A stretch of 64,000 nucleotides of DNA from Candidatus Babelota bacterium (GCA_029262575.1 JAJCZC010000013.1:1-64000); one strand, 5' to 3'; positions 8,902 through 18,281 are shown, numbered from the stretch's first letter. The notes: a model not told the origin generated them from the letters alone. Numbers and translations: made by a program.

Positions 8902-10023
8902 TTACTCAGTCATTTGCTTAGGTTTATATTCGGTTGGCATAGCGCCTCGTGAGAGCATGTTTTGTCTCTCTCTTTTTCTTAAATCCCGAATGCTTGGAGC
9001 AAATGCATGTTTTTGTTGCATAGCCTTAATTTGCTTTTCTTTCATCTTTTCTTCTAATGCTAAATCTTGTGCAGGATTTATTTTTTCTAGTTTATCAAGA
9101 ATACTAAAATCTTCTAAGGCATATACAAGGGTCAGTGGCTGATGTTGTCGTAAGAGCTGAACTGTAATAGGTTCATTTGATTTTTTTGCGATAATGTTTT
9201 TGTAAATTTGGAAGCGATGCGGGGTATCAGTTGCATGAATATCATCAACATGTGTAATGATGTCACCAGTTTCAAAGCCGAGAGCTTTACCTAATGATCT
9301 TTGTTTAGTTTTGCCCACACGACATCCAATACTTTGTCCTTTTTGAAATGCCGTTGTTATATCAAGTACATCGATAAATTGTGCAAGGTTTTGTATGCGC
9401 TCAATAAAGGTGCGTGGATTTATTGTACGATGATAAGCATCAATTGTTTTTACTACATTATCCCAACCGCTTAATGCCGCATAAGTTGGATCGAGCTCGG
9501 CATCTTTTTCGCGTAAATATAATACTTCTTGTTGTCCATTTGAGCGCAAGAAAATAACCTTATTGCTAAATATACGAATCAATTGTGCATCGCCAATAGT
9601 GTTGCCAACTTTGTAGGTTTGCTCACGTTTTGTTTGGTTATCTTGTATTACGGCTCTGTTTTTACTGTCATCGCTTGAAATGACTACGATGCCCTTGAGT
9701 GTAATATTCAGAGGATCTAAGAATTCGGTTTTCGGCATTACAGGTGTTTTTGGTGACTCTGGTTGTGGAGGTTGCGGAAGAGGAATATTTTGAATTTGAG
9801 CCACCGGAGGTTTGAATTCTTTTTGGTAGGTATCAAAAATGTCATTTTCATAAATTTTGCTCAAGTTTATTTTGATTTCATCCTGTTTAATGCGTTCGGC
9901 CGAAAATTCAGGTTTGATTTCTTCTCGGGAGGGTTTTTTTTGGCGTGAAAACAACATAAAAAGGAATGCCCCAATGAGCAAAGCAGCAATGGCGCTATTT
10001 AAAATCCATAATGGATGTTTCAT
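8902..10023 (-). CDS. gspC: GspC-like inner-membrane protein with HR and PDZ domains
   Basis: The 373-residue protein has one N-terminal membrane helix (about 7-24), a proline-rich linker and a GspC homology-region beta domain (ITLKGIVVISSDD; KVGNTIGDAQLIRIF). A PDZ domain (about 225-310) carries SIGCRVGKTKQ and LGFETGDIITHVDDI. A basic helical tail follows. GspC connects the inner-membrane platform to the secretin and helps recognise substrates. It is the first gene of the operon, upstream of gspD by 5 nt. The SD (AAAGGAAC) precedes the ATG at 10023. The HR-PDZ order and position before gspD make the assignment good. Confidence 0.85.
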   Translation of the reverse strand: MKHPLWILNSAIAALLIGAFLFMLFSRQKKPSREEIKPEFSAERIKQDEIKINLSKIYENDIFDTYQKEFKPPVAQIQNIPLPQPPQPESPKTPVMPKTEFLDPLNITLKGIVVISSDDSKNRAVIQDNQTKREQTYKVGNTIGDAQLIRIFSNKVIFLRSNGQQEVLYLREKDAELDPTYAALSGWDNVVKTIDAYHRTINPRTFIERIQNLAQFIDVLDITTAFQKGQSIGCRVGKTKQRSLGKALGFETGDIITHVDDIHATDTPHRFQIYKNIIAKKSNEPITVQLLRQHQPLTLVYALEDFSILDKLEKINPAQDLALEEKMKEKQIKAMQQKHAFAPSIRDLRKRERQNMLSRGAMPTEYKPKQMTE

Positions 10024-10105
10024 GAAGTTGTTCCTTTTTTTATTCCTAATGTTTCAACGATAGCGTTCTTGTTGCATTATTGTCAAGGGCAAAATATCTC
10101 ATGCA

Positions 10106-11095
10106 TTAAGGTGATGCAATAGATGTTAAAATGGTGTTAACTACTTGATCACCAGTGATATCTTCAGCCTGTGCTTCATAGGTTAATCCTAAGCGATGTC
10201 GTAGCACAGAAGGTGCAACCGCTTTAACATCATCAGGCGTAACAAAATGGCGTTTTTTCAAAAAAGCATGAGCTTTTGCGGCATGTGATAATGCTAAGGT
10301 GGCACGTGGGGAAACGCCATGCTGAATGTAAGGTGCAATGCGTGCCAAATTGTAGCCTTGTGGATCACGTGTTGCAAATACAATATCTAAAATATAATTT
10401 GCAATCTTTTCATCCATATAGATCTGTTTTACCAATTCTTGCGCTTTGAAGATATCTTCTTTGGTCAAAATGCGTGTAATATCTTTATTATCAAATGTTT
10501 TTTTGAGAATTTCGCGTTCTTCATCTTTTTTTGGATAATCAACGAGAAGTTTGAACATGAAGCGATCCACTTGCGCTTCAGGCAAGCGGTAGGTGCCTTC
10601 TTGTTCAATTGGATTTTGTGTTGCAAAAACCAAAAATGGTTCATCTAATTTAAAGGTTTCCGATCCGATGGTCACCTGATGCTCTTGCATTGCCTCAAGA
10701 AGTGCTGATTGCACTTTTGCAGGAGCACGATTAATCTCATCGGCTAAAATTAAATTTGCAAAAACTGGACCTTTTTTAGTTTCGAATGCTTGCGTTTTTG
10801 GATTGTAAATTAAAGTCCCAATGAGATCAGCTGGCAATAAGTCAGGAGTAAACTGAATGCGATGAAATTGCAATCCTAAAGCATCAGTGACAGCTTTAAT
10901 CATTGTTGTTTTTGCTACACCTGGCACACCTTCAAGTAGAATGTGGCCATTGCACAAAAGTGCCAGATTAATAAAGTCTATAATATTTTTTTGGCCGACA
11001 ATTACTTTGCCAACTTCTTGTGATAAACCAGCAAAGCGATTACTTTCATCTTTAATTTGTGCGATAGTTGACTCTGATATGATATTTTCAGTCAT
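10106..11095 (-). CDS. MoxR-family AAA+ ATPase
   Basis: This 329-residue protein has Walker A (EGVPGVAKTT), Walker B (LILADEINRAP), sensor 1 (FATQNPIEQEG) and the MoxR hallmark RLPEAQVDRF. A C-terminal lid contains SPRATLAL and DVKAVAPSVLRHRL. MoxR ATPases are chaperone-like and usually help assemble or activate VWA-domain or envelope complexes. No VWA partner is visible here. The gene lies 82 nt upstream of gspC on the same strand and could be cotranscribed with the secretion operon. AAAGG precedes the ATG. Length and motifs are normal for the family. Confidence 0.93.
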   Translation of the reverse strand: MTENIISESTIAQIKDESNRFAGLSQEVGKVIVGQKNIIDFINLALLCNGHILLEGVPGVAKTTMIKAVTDALGLQFHRIQFTPDLLPADLIGTLIYNPKTQAFETKKGPVFANLILADEINRAPAKVQSALLEAMQEHQVTIGSETFKLDEPFLVFATQNPIEQEGTYRLPEAQVDRFMFKLLVDYPKKDEEREILKKTFDNKDITRILTKEDIFKAQELVKQIYMDEKIANYILDIVFATRDPQGYNLARIAPYIQHGVSPRATLALSHAAKAHAFLKKRHFVTPDDVKAVAPSVLRHRLGLTYEAQAEDITGDQVVNTILTSIASP

Positions 11096-11233
11096 AGCGA
11101 ACCTTTTTTTCTTAATGCAAAGCTAAAAAATAGGCATGCATGTTTTTTTCTTTATAAATGATATCTTTTATTTTATCATGTTGTATTAATAAGACAATGC
11201 ATCGCAACCCACATATAATTATAGGATTGAAAT

Positions 11234-11764
11234 ATGATCTTGTCAGGAAGAGAAATCAAGCGCCGTCTTGATAAAGATATTTTTATTGCGCCGTTTAATC
11301 CAAGTCAATTAAATCCCAACAGTTATAATCTGCGTTTACACAATGAACTTGTTGTGTATGAAGATGAGGTGTTGGATATGAAAGTTAAGCCAACTGTGCG
11401 CAATATAACTATCCCCGAAGAGGGTATCGTTTTAGAGCCCGGGACGCTTTATTTGGCGCGTACCGTTGAGCATACCAAAACATTTGGCTGTGTGCCCATG
11501 CTTGAAGGGCGTTCATCAATTGGACGTTTAGGTTTGTTTATCCATATCACGGCCGGTTTTGGAGATGTTGGTTTTTCTGGTTATTGGACATTGGAAATGT
11601 TTTGCGTGAAACCTATTCGCATTTACCCAAATGTTGAGATTGGTCAAGTGTTTTATCACACTATAGAAGGTGATTTTGATGAATATCAAAGTAACAAATA
11701 TCAAAATAATCAAGGCATTCAGCCAAGTATGCTTTATAAAGATTTTCAGCAATATTTAAAATAA
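11234..11764 (+). CDS. dcd: dCTP deaminase (possibly bifunctional with dUTPase)
   Basis: The 176-residue protein has the trimeric dUTPase/Dcd fold signature: NPSQLNPNSYNLRL early, the GRSSIGRLGLFIHITAG loop, then a WTLE motif with the catalytic Glu. It deaminates dCTP to dUTP for thymidylate supply. The GRSSxGRLGLFIHxTAG form, with AGFGDVGF instead of the enterobacterial HRIDPGW, is closer to the bifunctional DCD-DUT type. Bifunctionality is therefore possible but unproven. A strong bidirectional terminator follows the stop. Confidence 0.93.
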   Translation: MILSGREIKRRLDKDIFIAPFNPSQLNPNSYNLRLHNELVVYEDEVLDMKVKPTVRNITIPEEGIVLEPGTLYLARTVEHTKTFGCVPMLEGRSSIGRLGLFIHITAGFGDVGFSGYWTLEMFCVKPIRIYPNVEIGQVFYHTIEGDFDEYQSNKYQNNQGIQPSMLYKDFQQYLK

Positions 11765-11796
11765 AAAAGGCCCGCGTTTAAGCGGGCCTTTTTTTA
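11763..11796. terminator. Bidirectional intrinsic terminator
   Basis: The stem GGCCCGC (11769-11775) pairs with GCGGGCC (11782-11788) across a GTTTAA loop. An A-tract lies on the left and seven T on the right. It sits between convergent dcd and the minus-strand gene starting at 13155, and can serve both. Confidence 0.93.
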
Positions 11797-13155
11797 TTGC
11801 TTGTTTTTTTGTATAGCGCTGGATGATGCTGGTTCACTTGTTTTTTTCGAGCGTGGGCTTAAGGGGCCAAATAGTGAGGGAAAAGAAGCTATGCTCTTGC
11901 TCTTTTTTTCTTTTTTGTCGCTATCGGTATTTCGTAATTCTCGCTCTAATGTTGCTGCTTGCAATTGTACAAGGCGATTGAGTGTATTTGCCATATCTTC
12001 AATTCTATTTGACTGATAAGCAACCTGCTGTTCTAAAAAGTCCAATCGGCTTTGGCGTTCGGACAAAGTGCGGGCCATAGTTATGATTAATTGGCAGCTT
12101 TCGCCCAGCTTGCCACTTGTAAATGCATCAAATTCAGAAACAAGAAAACCGGCTGCTCCTGTTATTTCTTCGGATGCTTTTATTATTGCAGCGACCTGCG
12201 CGGTTAGTTTTGCATTATCTTCAGATTCTTTGAGCATTATTTCAAGTTCATCTTGATTAATTGTAGGGTCTGATAATCTACGTGAGCCAAAAGCTTGCGC
12301 TCTTTTTTGCCGCCAGTTTTTTTCAGGATCAGCAATATATTCAGGAATTTTTAGTTGTGGATCTAGGTTATATAGATCTTGCATTATCGCTTCTGCACTG
12401 CAAGCGGCATTTTTTGCTGAAGGTGTGTGTGAGGTGTACGTAGGCAAAGTAGTAATACTTATAGATCTTTTCCTGTGGCCAGCAAATGCTTTGCTCCCTC
12501 TATTTAGTTGCCGACGCCGTGTCCTTTCGGATGGAGTTAACAAGGTGCTTTGTTTTTTCATTGACCAAGAAGAACTAGGCGCTCTTTGTGTTATTTCTTT
12601 GACTATGTCGGTTGCGCTTGCAGATAAGCTACGCTGCCTACGATGCCCTTGTTTTTGTGGTATTGATATTGATTGCGCTAAAGGTTGAGTCATCGTAGTA
12701 GTAGAATTAGGTATGTAATCATAATGGTTGCGTGGTTTTAGGATTACTTTGGATGTTCGCTTTGGTATTTCAGGAAAACTTCCACATGATGCTGAGCCTA
12801 CAGTGAATTTGCCTTGCCGGGGCGGGCGGCTTGGTGGAGGACCTTTTAGAAGCTGTTTATCAGTGTTTTTTGCATGTAAGCCCGGTGGTATTATGAGGGA
12901 AGGACGAGTATCTGAGGATGACGTTGAGAGGCGCAATCGTGGATCAGATATTGAGCGAGCTTTTGTCGGAGATGATTTAAGTGTGATTGGTTGTGAGCCT
13001 GGAACAAATCCACGTTGTTTTTTTTGTTCTTTTAATGAATCGAGTGAAAGTCGAGGAACAATTGATGGAGGAAGTTTTTGGTCTTTTGATGAAGAGGCGT
13101 TATCGCCTGCTAAGATAGTTGAGCTCAAAAATAGTAAAGATAGTGCATGTTTCAT
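11794..13155 (-). CDS. Exported Ser/Pro/Arg-rich protein with host-type linear motifs (candidate effector)
   Basis: The 453-residue protein has a short signal peptide (MKHALSLLFLSSTILA). A long basic, low-complexity region (about 20-265) follows, then a helical, partly coiled-coil region (about 300-415) and a K/S-rich tail. The disordered part contains RSISDP, RRLSDP, RQRSLSAS and KRSISIT, which resemble basophilic-kinase or 14-3-3 sites, and PSRPPR, a class II SH3-ligand pattern. I know no family for it. Export to a host is inference. SD AAAGGAGC precedes the ATG. It is convergent with dcd and shares its terminator. Confidence 0.75.
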   Translation of the reverse strand: MKHALSLLFLSSTILAGDNASSSKDQKLPPSIVPRLSLDSLKEQKKQRGFVPGSQPITLKSSPTKARSISDPRLRLSTSSSDTRPSLIIPPGLHAKNTDKQLLKGPPPSRPPRQGKFTVGSASCGSFPEIPKRTSKVILKPRNHYDYIPNSTTTMTQPLAQSISIPQKQGHRRQRSLSASATDIVKEITQRAPSSSWSMKKQSTLLTPSERTRRRQLNRGSKAFAGHRKRSISITTLPTYTSHTPSAKNAACSAEAIMQDLYNLDPQLKIPEYIADPEKNWRQKRAQAFGSRRLSDPTINQDELEIMLKESEDNAKLTAQVAAIIKASEEITGAAGFLVSEFDAFTSGKLGESCQLIITMARTLSERQSRLDFLEQQVAYQSNRIEDMANTLNRLVQLQAATLERELRNTDSDKKEKKSKSIASFPSLFGPLSPRSKKTSEPASSSAIQKNKQ

Positions 13156-13234
13156 TGGTTGCTCCTTTTTTATTTGAGGAAGGAGGATTATTGTTGTTGC
13201 AGATATAACAGAGCAGATTTGCGGATGTAAAGAA

Positions 13235-13978
13235 TTAATATGTTTTTATTGGACCGTCGGGTAAACCTCGAATGAATTGGTGTATATAAGGGTCATCACA
13301 TTGCCAAATTTCTTTTGCGGGCCCAAAGTAAGCGATGCGTCCTTGATATAAAAATGCCACATTATCCGCAAATTGAAACAGGTCGGTGCTATGCGTGATA
13401 ACAACAGAAGTAACGTTAAACTGTTTTTGTAGGTTGAACATTAATTCATGTATGCGGCGTTCAGTGACTGGATCTAACCCGGTAGTCGGTTCATCATACA
13501 AAATAATTTTTGGATTGGTAATTAGCGTTCGTGCAAGCCCAACACGTTTTGCCATGCCACCTGAAAGTTCGGAAGGATACTTATAAAGTGTATCTTCAGA
13601 AAGTTGTACCAATTTTAACTTATCTTTTACAATTGGAATGATATCATTTTTGGAGTAGCCTTCATTGAGCATGCTTATGCCGATGTTTTGCCATACGTTG
13701 AGCGAGTCGAGCAACGCAGCAAACTGAAATACGTAGCCAAATTTTTTAAGTTGTTCATTTAGTTGCTTATCATTCAGTTTAGTGATATCAACATTGTCAA
13801 TTAAGATTTCGCCTGAAGTTGGCTTGATAAGGCCTATAATTTGCTTGAGGAGCAATGATTTACCTTCACCGGACCTACCAATAATAGCGGTCATTTGCCC
13901 TTTAGGAACCGTTAGGTTTAAGTTGTTGGTAATAACGCGATCGCCAAACTTTTTGGTTAGATTGCGAATCTCGATCAT
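13235..13978 (-). CDS. mlaF: MlaF-type ABC transporter ATPase
   Basis: This 247-residue ABC ATPase has Walker A (GRSGEGKS), Q-loop (FQFAALLDSLNV), signature LSGGMAKRVGLART, Walker B (ILYDEPTTGLDP) and H-loop (THS). The AALLDSL loop and the MAKRVGLART signature are typical of Mla/YrbF phospholipid importers. Its ATG overlaps the mlaE stop (ATGA). No MlaD (MCE) gene lies in the window, so the substrate-binding part must be elsewhere. Confidence 0.9.
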   Translation of the reverse strand: MIEIRNLTKKFGDRVITNNLNLTVPKGQMTAIIGRSGEGKSLLLKQIIGLIKPTSGEILIDNVDITKLNDKQLNEQLKKFGYVFQFAALLDSLNVWQNIGISMLNEGYSKNDIIPIVKDKLKLVQLSEDTLYKYPSELSGGMAKRVGLARTLITNPKIILYDEPTTGLDPVTERRIHELMFNLQKQFNVTSVVITHSTDLFQFADNVAFLYQGRIAYFGPAKEIWQCDDPYIHQFIRGLPDGPIKTY

Positions 13979-14763
13979 AAATTGTCCAAAAACTTAGTTA
14001 AAAAATAATTGGTAATCAGGATTAAAACTGAACTAAGCACAACAGCTTGTGTTGTTGCTCGTCCAACTCCGCGTGCACCGCCAAATGTATAATATCCTTT
14101 ATAGCATCCGACCCAAGTTAATATTAAGCCAAAAAAAGCCGATTTAATAAGCCCGCCAATCACATCATTCATTTGGCAAAATTGAGTAATATTTGCAATG
14201 TATTGTTCACCACTTAAATTGAGGACATGGGTAACCACAATATAGCCTCCGGTAACACCGAATATGGTTGAAAACATAGTCAAGCAGGGCAATACAAAGA
14301 TGCCGGCTAAGATGCGAGGAACAATGAGATAAGCAAATGTGTTAATGCGTAATGTGATTAATGCATCTATTTGTTCCGTGATGCGCATAGTGCCAAGTTC
14401 AGCTGCAATTGCAGAACATGCACGAGCTGTCACCATAAGTCCGGTCAGAACAGGCCCTAGTTCACGGGCCATACCCAAAGCAGTGACTGAACCGATAAAT
14501 TGTTCGCCGCCGATGCGCGAAAAGCCGATGTAACTTTGTAATGCAAAAACCATGCCAGAAAAAGTTCCAGTCAAAATAACGATATTGATTGAATCGATGC
14601 CGATACATTCAATTTGTTGTAAGAAAGATTGCATGGTTGTCGGTTTGGAAATTGCCGTATAAATAGCATGTACAAAAAATTGCACAAAACGTTTAATGAC
14701 CGTATGCGCATGTATGGCAAAACTGCCTATCGCATGCAAAGGATACGTGAAATGTATGCGCAT
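13975..14763 (-). CDS. mlaE: MlaE-type lipid ABC transporter permease
   Basis: The 262-residue protein has about five membrane helices and the MlaE/YrbE signatures GTFSGMVFALQSY, RELGPVLTGLMVTARACSA and AELGTMRITEQIDAL. It forms the permease dimer of the lipid-transport system maintaining outer-membrane asymmetry. It lies 9 nt after secG and overlaps mlaF by 4 nt, so a secG-mlaE-mlaF operon is likely. Confidence 0.92.
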   Translation of the reverse strand: MRIHFTYPLHAIGSFAIHAHTVIKRFVQFFVHAIYTAISKPTTMQSFLQQIECIGIDSINIVILTGTFSGMVFALQSYIGFSRIGGEQFIGSVTALGMARELGPVLTGLMVTARACSAIAAELGTMRITEQIDALITLRINTFAYLIVPRILAGIFVLPCLTMFSTIFGVTGGYIVVTHVLNLSGEQYIANITQFCQMNDVIGGLIKSAFFGLILTWVGCYKGYYTFGGARGVGRATTQAVVLSSVLILITNYFLTKFLDNL

Positions 14764-14772
14764 ATTAAAAGA

Positions 14773-15099
14773 TTATTGAGCCGCAGGAGCAGGTGGTGTT
14801 GATGTTGGCGCTTGTGGTGCAGGCATTTGAATAGCGCTGCGCTCACGAATAAGTGATGCAGTTCCTGCAAGTTGTACACGCCAAATTGAAAGTGCGAGTC
14901 CACCAACCATAAAGATTGCCCCCATAACCCATGTTGCTTTTTGAAAAAGATCTTGACCACCCGAACCACCGAAAAGCATTTGTGTCCCACCACCAATAGC
15001 GCCGAGGCCCATGCCGCCCTTGCTTTGTTGGATGAGAATAATTAAAACAAGTAAAACGCAATTTATTGTGTAGAGTGTCAAAAGTAGGCCAAATAACAT
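14773..15099 (-). CDS. secG: SecG, protein-export translocase subunit
   Basis: The 108-residue protein has two membrane helices flanking the conserved GGMGLGAIGGG and MLFGGSGGQDLFQKAT loop, the hallmark of SecG. A proline/alanine-rich tail extends the C-terminus. SecG assists SecYEG-mediated export, which matters in a genome with so many signal peptides. It is the first gene of the secG-mlaE-mlaF operon, with GGAG upstream of the ATG. Confidence 0.95.
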   Translation of the reverse strand: MLFGLLLTLYTINCVLLVLIILIQQSKGGMGLGAIGGGTQMLFGGSGGQDLFQKATWVMGAIFMVGGLALSIWRVQLAGTASLIRERSAIQMPAPQAPTSTPPAPAAQ

Positions 15100-15180
15100 G
15101 TTATTTCTCCGGATTATAGTATAAAAGCTTTTACCATTATGATAACTGTTTTGGCTAATTTTGCAAAAGCTAAAAAAGTC

Positions 15181-16152
15181 CTATCTAGATAGTCCCACAA
15201 ATTCGTATAAAATAAATGTAAAGTAGGTTGCTATAAGCAGAAAGCCAGCAGTTTTTCCTATTCGTTTTTTTTGCACAATGGCAAAGCCGACAATAGCAAA
15301 TGCAGTGAGGGCAAACGGCAAGAGATGTCGAATAGGCGAAAGGTTGATCGTTTGTTTGTTTAGAATTATCAATAAGCCGAGCATAAGAGCTCCTTGGTCC
15401 CATATTGAACCAAATGCATTACCTAATGCCAACGCATATTCTTTATTTTTTATGGCCGTTAATGAGAGAGTGAGCTCGGGCAAGGAGGTTCCGAGTGCAA
15501 TGAAAGTAGCGCCAAAGAGCGTGATGGGCCATCCGAGAGTGAGCGCTAGTTTGATTGCATAGGTCACAGTAAAGTGTGATGTTATCAATAGGAGTATTAC
15601 CGAACAAAACAGCTTAAATGCTGTACCTCGTGCAGAAGTAAGAACAAACTCTTTTTGTAATGTTGCTTTGACATGTGGCATATTTTCTTCATGTAGATTG
15701 CTTTCGCTACGTAACTTCATTGAAAATAAGTTAATGGCTGCATATGTTGATATGAGGGCTATGCCATGCCAAAAGTGAAACTGTTGGTGTGCAAAAATGA
15801 AGAGTATTAATAAGGCGGAGCTTATGAGCATGGCAATGGTCTGCGCAAGCTCTTTTTTTGGGATTAAAATTGCTCGGATGAAAAAGGCTGGAATGCCCAA
15901 TCCCATAGCAAGATCAAAAAAGTTTGAGCCCATTATATCGCCAACAGCCAGCGCAGGCGTTTTGAGCCAGGTGGCATTAAATACAACAAAGAGCTCAGGC
16001 AACCCGGTGGAGACTGAAACAAAAAAGAATCCGATAAATAAGGTAGAAATACCTGCGATATAAGCCAATTGTAAACTGTAGCGCACTACCAGTTCGCCAG
16101 AAAGCCATAAGCCAATCAGGCCGAATGACACAAGTAACAATGGTATGATCAT
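15181..16152 (-). CDS. CaCA-family sodium/calcium-type cation exchanger (YrbG-like)
   Basis: This 323-residue protein has about ten membrane helices and two inverted alpha-repeats: SVSTGLPELFV with GDIMGSNFFDLAMGLG, and ALGTSLPELTLSLTA with ALGNAFGSIWDQG. These are the ion-binding repeats of the Ca2+/cation antiporter superfamily. The usual G-N-x-x-G-S-N is partly altered in the second repeat (GNAFGSIWDQ), so ion specificity is uncertain. SD AGGGGA precedes the ATG. Confidence 0.9.
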   Translation of the reverse strand: MIIPLLLVSFGLIGLWLSGELVVRYSLQLAYIAGISTLFIGFFFVSVSTGLPELFVVFNATWLKTPALAVGDIMGSNFFDLAMGLGIPAFFIRAILIPKKELAQTIAMLISSALLILFIFAHQQFHFWHGIALISTYAAINLFSMKLRSESNLHEENMPHVKATLQKEFVLTSARGTAFKLFCSVILLLITSHFTVTYAIKLALTLGWPITLFGATFIALGTSLPELTLSLTAIKNKEYALALGNAFGSIWDQGALMLGLLIILNKQTINLSPIRHLLPFALTAFAIVGFAIVQKKRIGKTAGFLLIATYFTFILYEFVGLSR

Positions 16153-16243
16153 ACATTTCCCCTTGAATGTTTTTTATTTGCATGATAAACATGTGTCACG
16201 ATAGAATAAAAGAGTTTTGCGTGTTTATCAAAAAGGGTGCCAT

Positions 16244-16474
16244 ATGAGATGTAAGTTAGTTTGCGTTCTTTTATTAACGAGCTTGTCTAGTCTTAACGGG
16301 ACAGGGGAAAATGAGCAAAAGAAGGCGACGTCCGGGACAGTTAATTTAGTAAAGAGGGTTGGGGCGGCTGTTGTTGAAGCAAATAAAGGCAAGCTATGTT
16401 TTGCTGGAGGTGTAGCTGGCACAATTGTGTATCAAAACAGAAAAGAGATTAGTAAAAAGTGTTCGATTCAGTAG
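16244..16474 (+). CDS. Small secreted or membrane protein, unknown
   Basis: The 76-residue protein starts at ATG 16244, chosen because AAAAGGG lies about 7 nt upstream and a signal peptide (CKLVCVLLLTSLSSLNG) follows directly. A short glycine-rich hydrophobic segment (LCFAGGVAGTIVY) near residue 53 could be a second membrane helix. It ends 2 nt before the convergent tpiA stop. No family recognised. Confidence 0.6.
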   Translation: MRCKLVCVLLLTSLSSLNGTGENEQKKATSGTVNLVKRVGAAVVEANKGKLCFAGGVAGTIVYQNRKEISKKCSIQ

Positions 16475-16476
16475 CG

Positions 16477-17232
16477 TTAATAATCAGTATTAATGATTGC
16501 ACTAAAAGAGTCAAAGTCTAAACTCGCGCCACCAATCAATAGGCCATTAATGTGCGCAATGTTTAAGATGTCTTGTGCATTGGTTGCATCCACACTGCCA
16601 CCATAAATCAATGAGAAAGAGGTTTGTGTGTGTTTTGTGCATTCTTTGTATAGCCATGTGAAAATTTGCTCAAGATAAGTATATTCGGGCACAACGCCTG
16701 TGCCGATTGCCCAAAGTGGCTCATAGGCAATAACAAAATGCTCTATGTCGTGATTATGATCAGCAATTGCCTGAAGCACAAGTGCAAGTTGTTCTTCCAA
16801 AATTTCGAATGTTTGCTGTTGCTCAAAATTCTTTCTTGATTCGCCAACACAAATAATTGGTGTCACATTGTGCTTTAATAGTTCCTTGCATTTATGTTCG
16901 ATATCAATATTGCTTTCATGCTGATATTTGCGCGTTTCAGAATGGCCAATTATGCAATAGGCGCAGCCAGCTTCGGCCAATGATTGTGCTGAAACTTGAC
17001 CAGTATAAGCACCTTTATTATGACGCGAAACTGTTTGTGCGCCAACTTTAATGTTGGTTTCTTTAAAAGATTGATTCAAGTTGGACAATGCAGGGAAAGA
17101 GGGGCATAGAACGATTTGACGGTGTTCGCTTTGTCCCAATAGTTTAAAATTTTCCAAATATGTGCATGCAAATGCACGTGATGCATCAAATGTTTTTTGC
17201 ATCTTCCAATTTGCTACAAATAGCTTTTTCAT
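16477..17232 (-). CDS. tpiA: Triosephosphate isomerase
   Basis: The 251-residue enzyme interconverts dihydroxyacetone phosphate and glyceraldehyde 3-phosphate in glycolysis. Seen: ANWKM (catalytic Lys), IIGHSETR (catalytic His), AYEPLWAIGTG (catalytic Glu) and IYGGSV plus the GLLIGGASL phosphate loop. The ATG at 17232 is chosen because it begins directly with KKLFVANWKM and has AAAGGG upstream. Length is normal. Confidence 0.97.
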   Translation of the reverse strand: MKKLFVANWKMQKTFDASRAFACTYLENFKLLGQSEHRQIVLCPSFPALSNLNQSFKETNIKVGAQTVSRHNKGAYTGQVSAQSLAEAGCAYCIIGHSETRKYQHESNIDIEHKCKELLKHNVTPIICVGESRKNFEQQQTFEILEEQLALVLQAIADHNHDIEHFVIAYEPLWAIGTGVVPEYTYLEQIFTWLYKECTKHTQTSFSLIYGGSVDATNAQDILNIAHINGLLIGGASLDFDSFSAIINTDY

Positions 17233-17286
17233 GTGACCCTTTTTAAGTTGTAGCATAATATGGAATGTGTGATGAGGTAAAGAGGT

Positions 17287-17598
17287 TCAGTTAGATTTGT
17301 GCTTATAGCTCAAGACTCCTTCTATACCAAACTCTTTAATAAGTGATTCATACATTTTGGCTGCCTCTCTCAGCTCGGAATCGGTAAAATCACTACCATT
17401 CTTTTTTTCTATGTATTCTTTTTGAAACTTTTGTTCAATTTTTTTATCAAGCTCTGCTGTGGTTGGGATAGAAGAGCTTTGTTTTTTGTTGTCGTTGGCG
17501 GAAACAAGGGTCGTTAGCGCTATGCTAACAAAAAAAAATTTATGCACAGGGTGTCCATTTAGGCAAGAACGTGAAGCATTATGTTCATATGATAGCAT
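17287..17598 (-). CDS. Small exported protein, unknown
   Basis: Up to 103 residues. The signal peptide (KFFFVSIALTTLVSA) starts at an internal GTG (17547) or follows a 17-residue extension from the ATG at 17598; neither has a clear SD. The mature part is charged and helical (KKIEQKFQKEYIEKKNG) with no cysteine. A nine-base A-run lies inside the signal-peptide coding region. No family recognised. Confidence 0.5.
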   Translation of the reverse strand: MLSYEHNASRSCLNGHPVHKFFFVSIALTTLVSANDNKKQSSSIPTTAELDKKIEQKFQKEYIEKKNGSDFTDSELREAAKMYESLIKEFGIEGVLSYKHKSN

Positions 17599-17738
17599 GT
17601 ATTAGGGCATAATTCAAATTGACAAGAAAGCAAAACAAGGGGAAGGCAGCTTTATTTGATATAAAAAATATATTTTGTGTATATTTTGTTTTTGTTATGC
17701 TATTGCCATATTGGTTCTCTTTTAACTCGAGGCTCATC

Positions 17739-18281
17739 ATGGAGAAAAGAATAGTGCATGTTTTAATAGGGTTGCTTTTTGGCTTTAATCTATATGGTGC
17801 AAGCTCATCCGATTTATTCACCATCAATTTTAAAAATGAGGCAACGCAGGACATAGAGATCCTCACGCATAACGCCGAGCCATTAGCAGCCGTTGGGGGG
17901 CAAGAAATCGCAAAAATTTTGATTAAGACGGCACAAGCAAAAGCAATCGATATGGACAAGCCATTTTTTGTGGTTATTGCTAACCATGGTGCGTATTATC
18001 AGTTGTTTAAACTTGACGGCCAGGTTGTGCGTGCAGCAAGGAATAAACAGCCAACGATAACATTGAATCCTGTTACAAGCCGCATGGCAATAAAAGTTGA
18101 AGGTATGTCGCTTGCAAGTGAGCATAGAAAAGACGAATTGCTAAATATGGTTGATCTTCTGGATACTCCCGTGTGTTTTGACATTGTTGAAGAGGCATTA
18201 TTGGAAAAATGTGGCATCAAGCGTAAAGTGAAAGATAGTTCATCATTTTATCGTCGTTATTTGCGCAAAAGTACTGAGTAA
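17739..18281 (+). CDS. Exported protein, unknown
   Basis: The 180-residue protein starts at ATG 17739, supported by GAGG six bases upstream and an immediate signal peptide (VHVLIGLLFGFNLYGA). The mature part appears beta-rich first (FTINFKNEATQDIEIL) and then more helical, ending in a basic tail. The early F-x-N-x-A/T-x-x-x-I pattern loosely recalls the B-type cassette proteins at 41-52 kb, but I see no further match. Function unknown. Confidence 0.65.
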   Translation: MEKRIVHVLIGLLFGFNLYGASSSDLFTINFKNEATQDIEILTHNAEPLAAVGGQEIAKILIKTAQAKAIDMDKPFFVVIANHGAYYQLFKLDGQVVRAARNKQPTITLNPVTSRMAIKVEGMSLASEHRKDELLNMVDLLDTPVCFDIVEEALLEKCGIKRKVKDSSSFYRRYLRKSTE

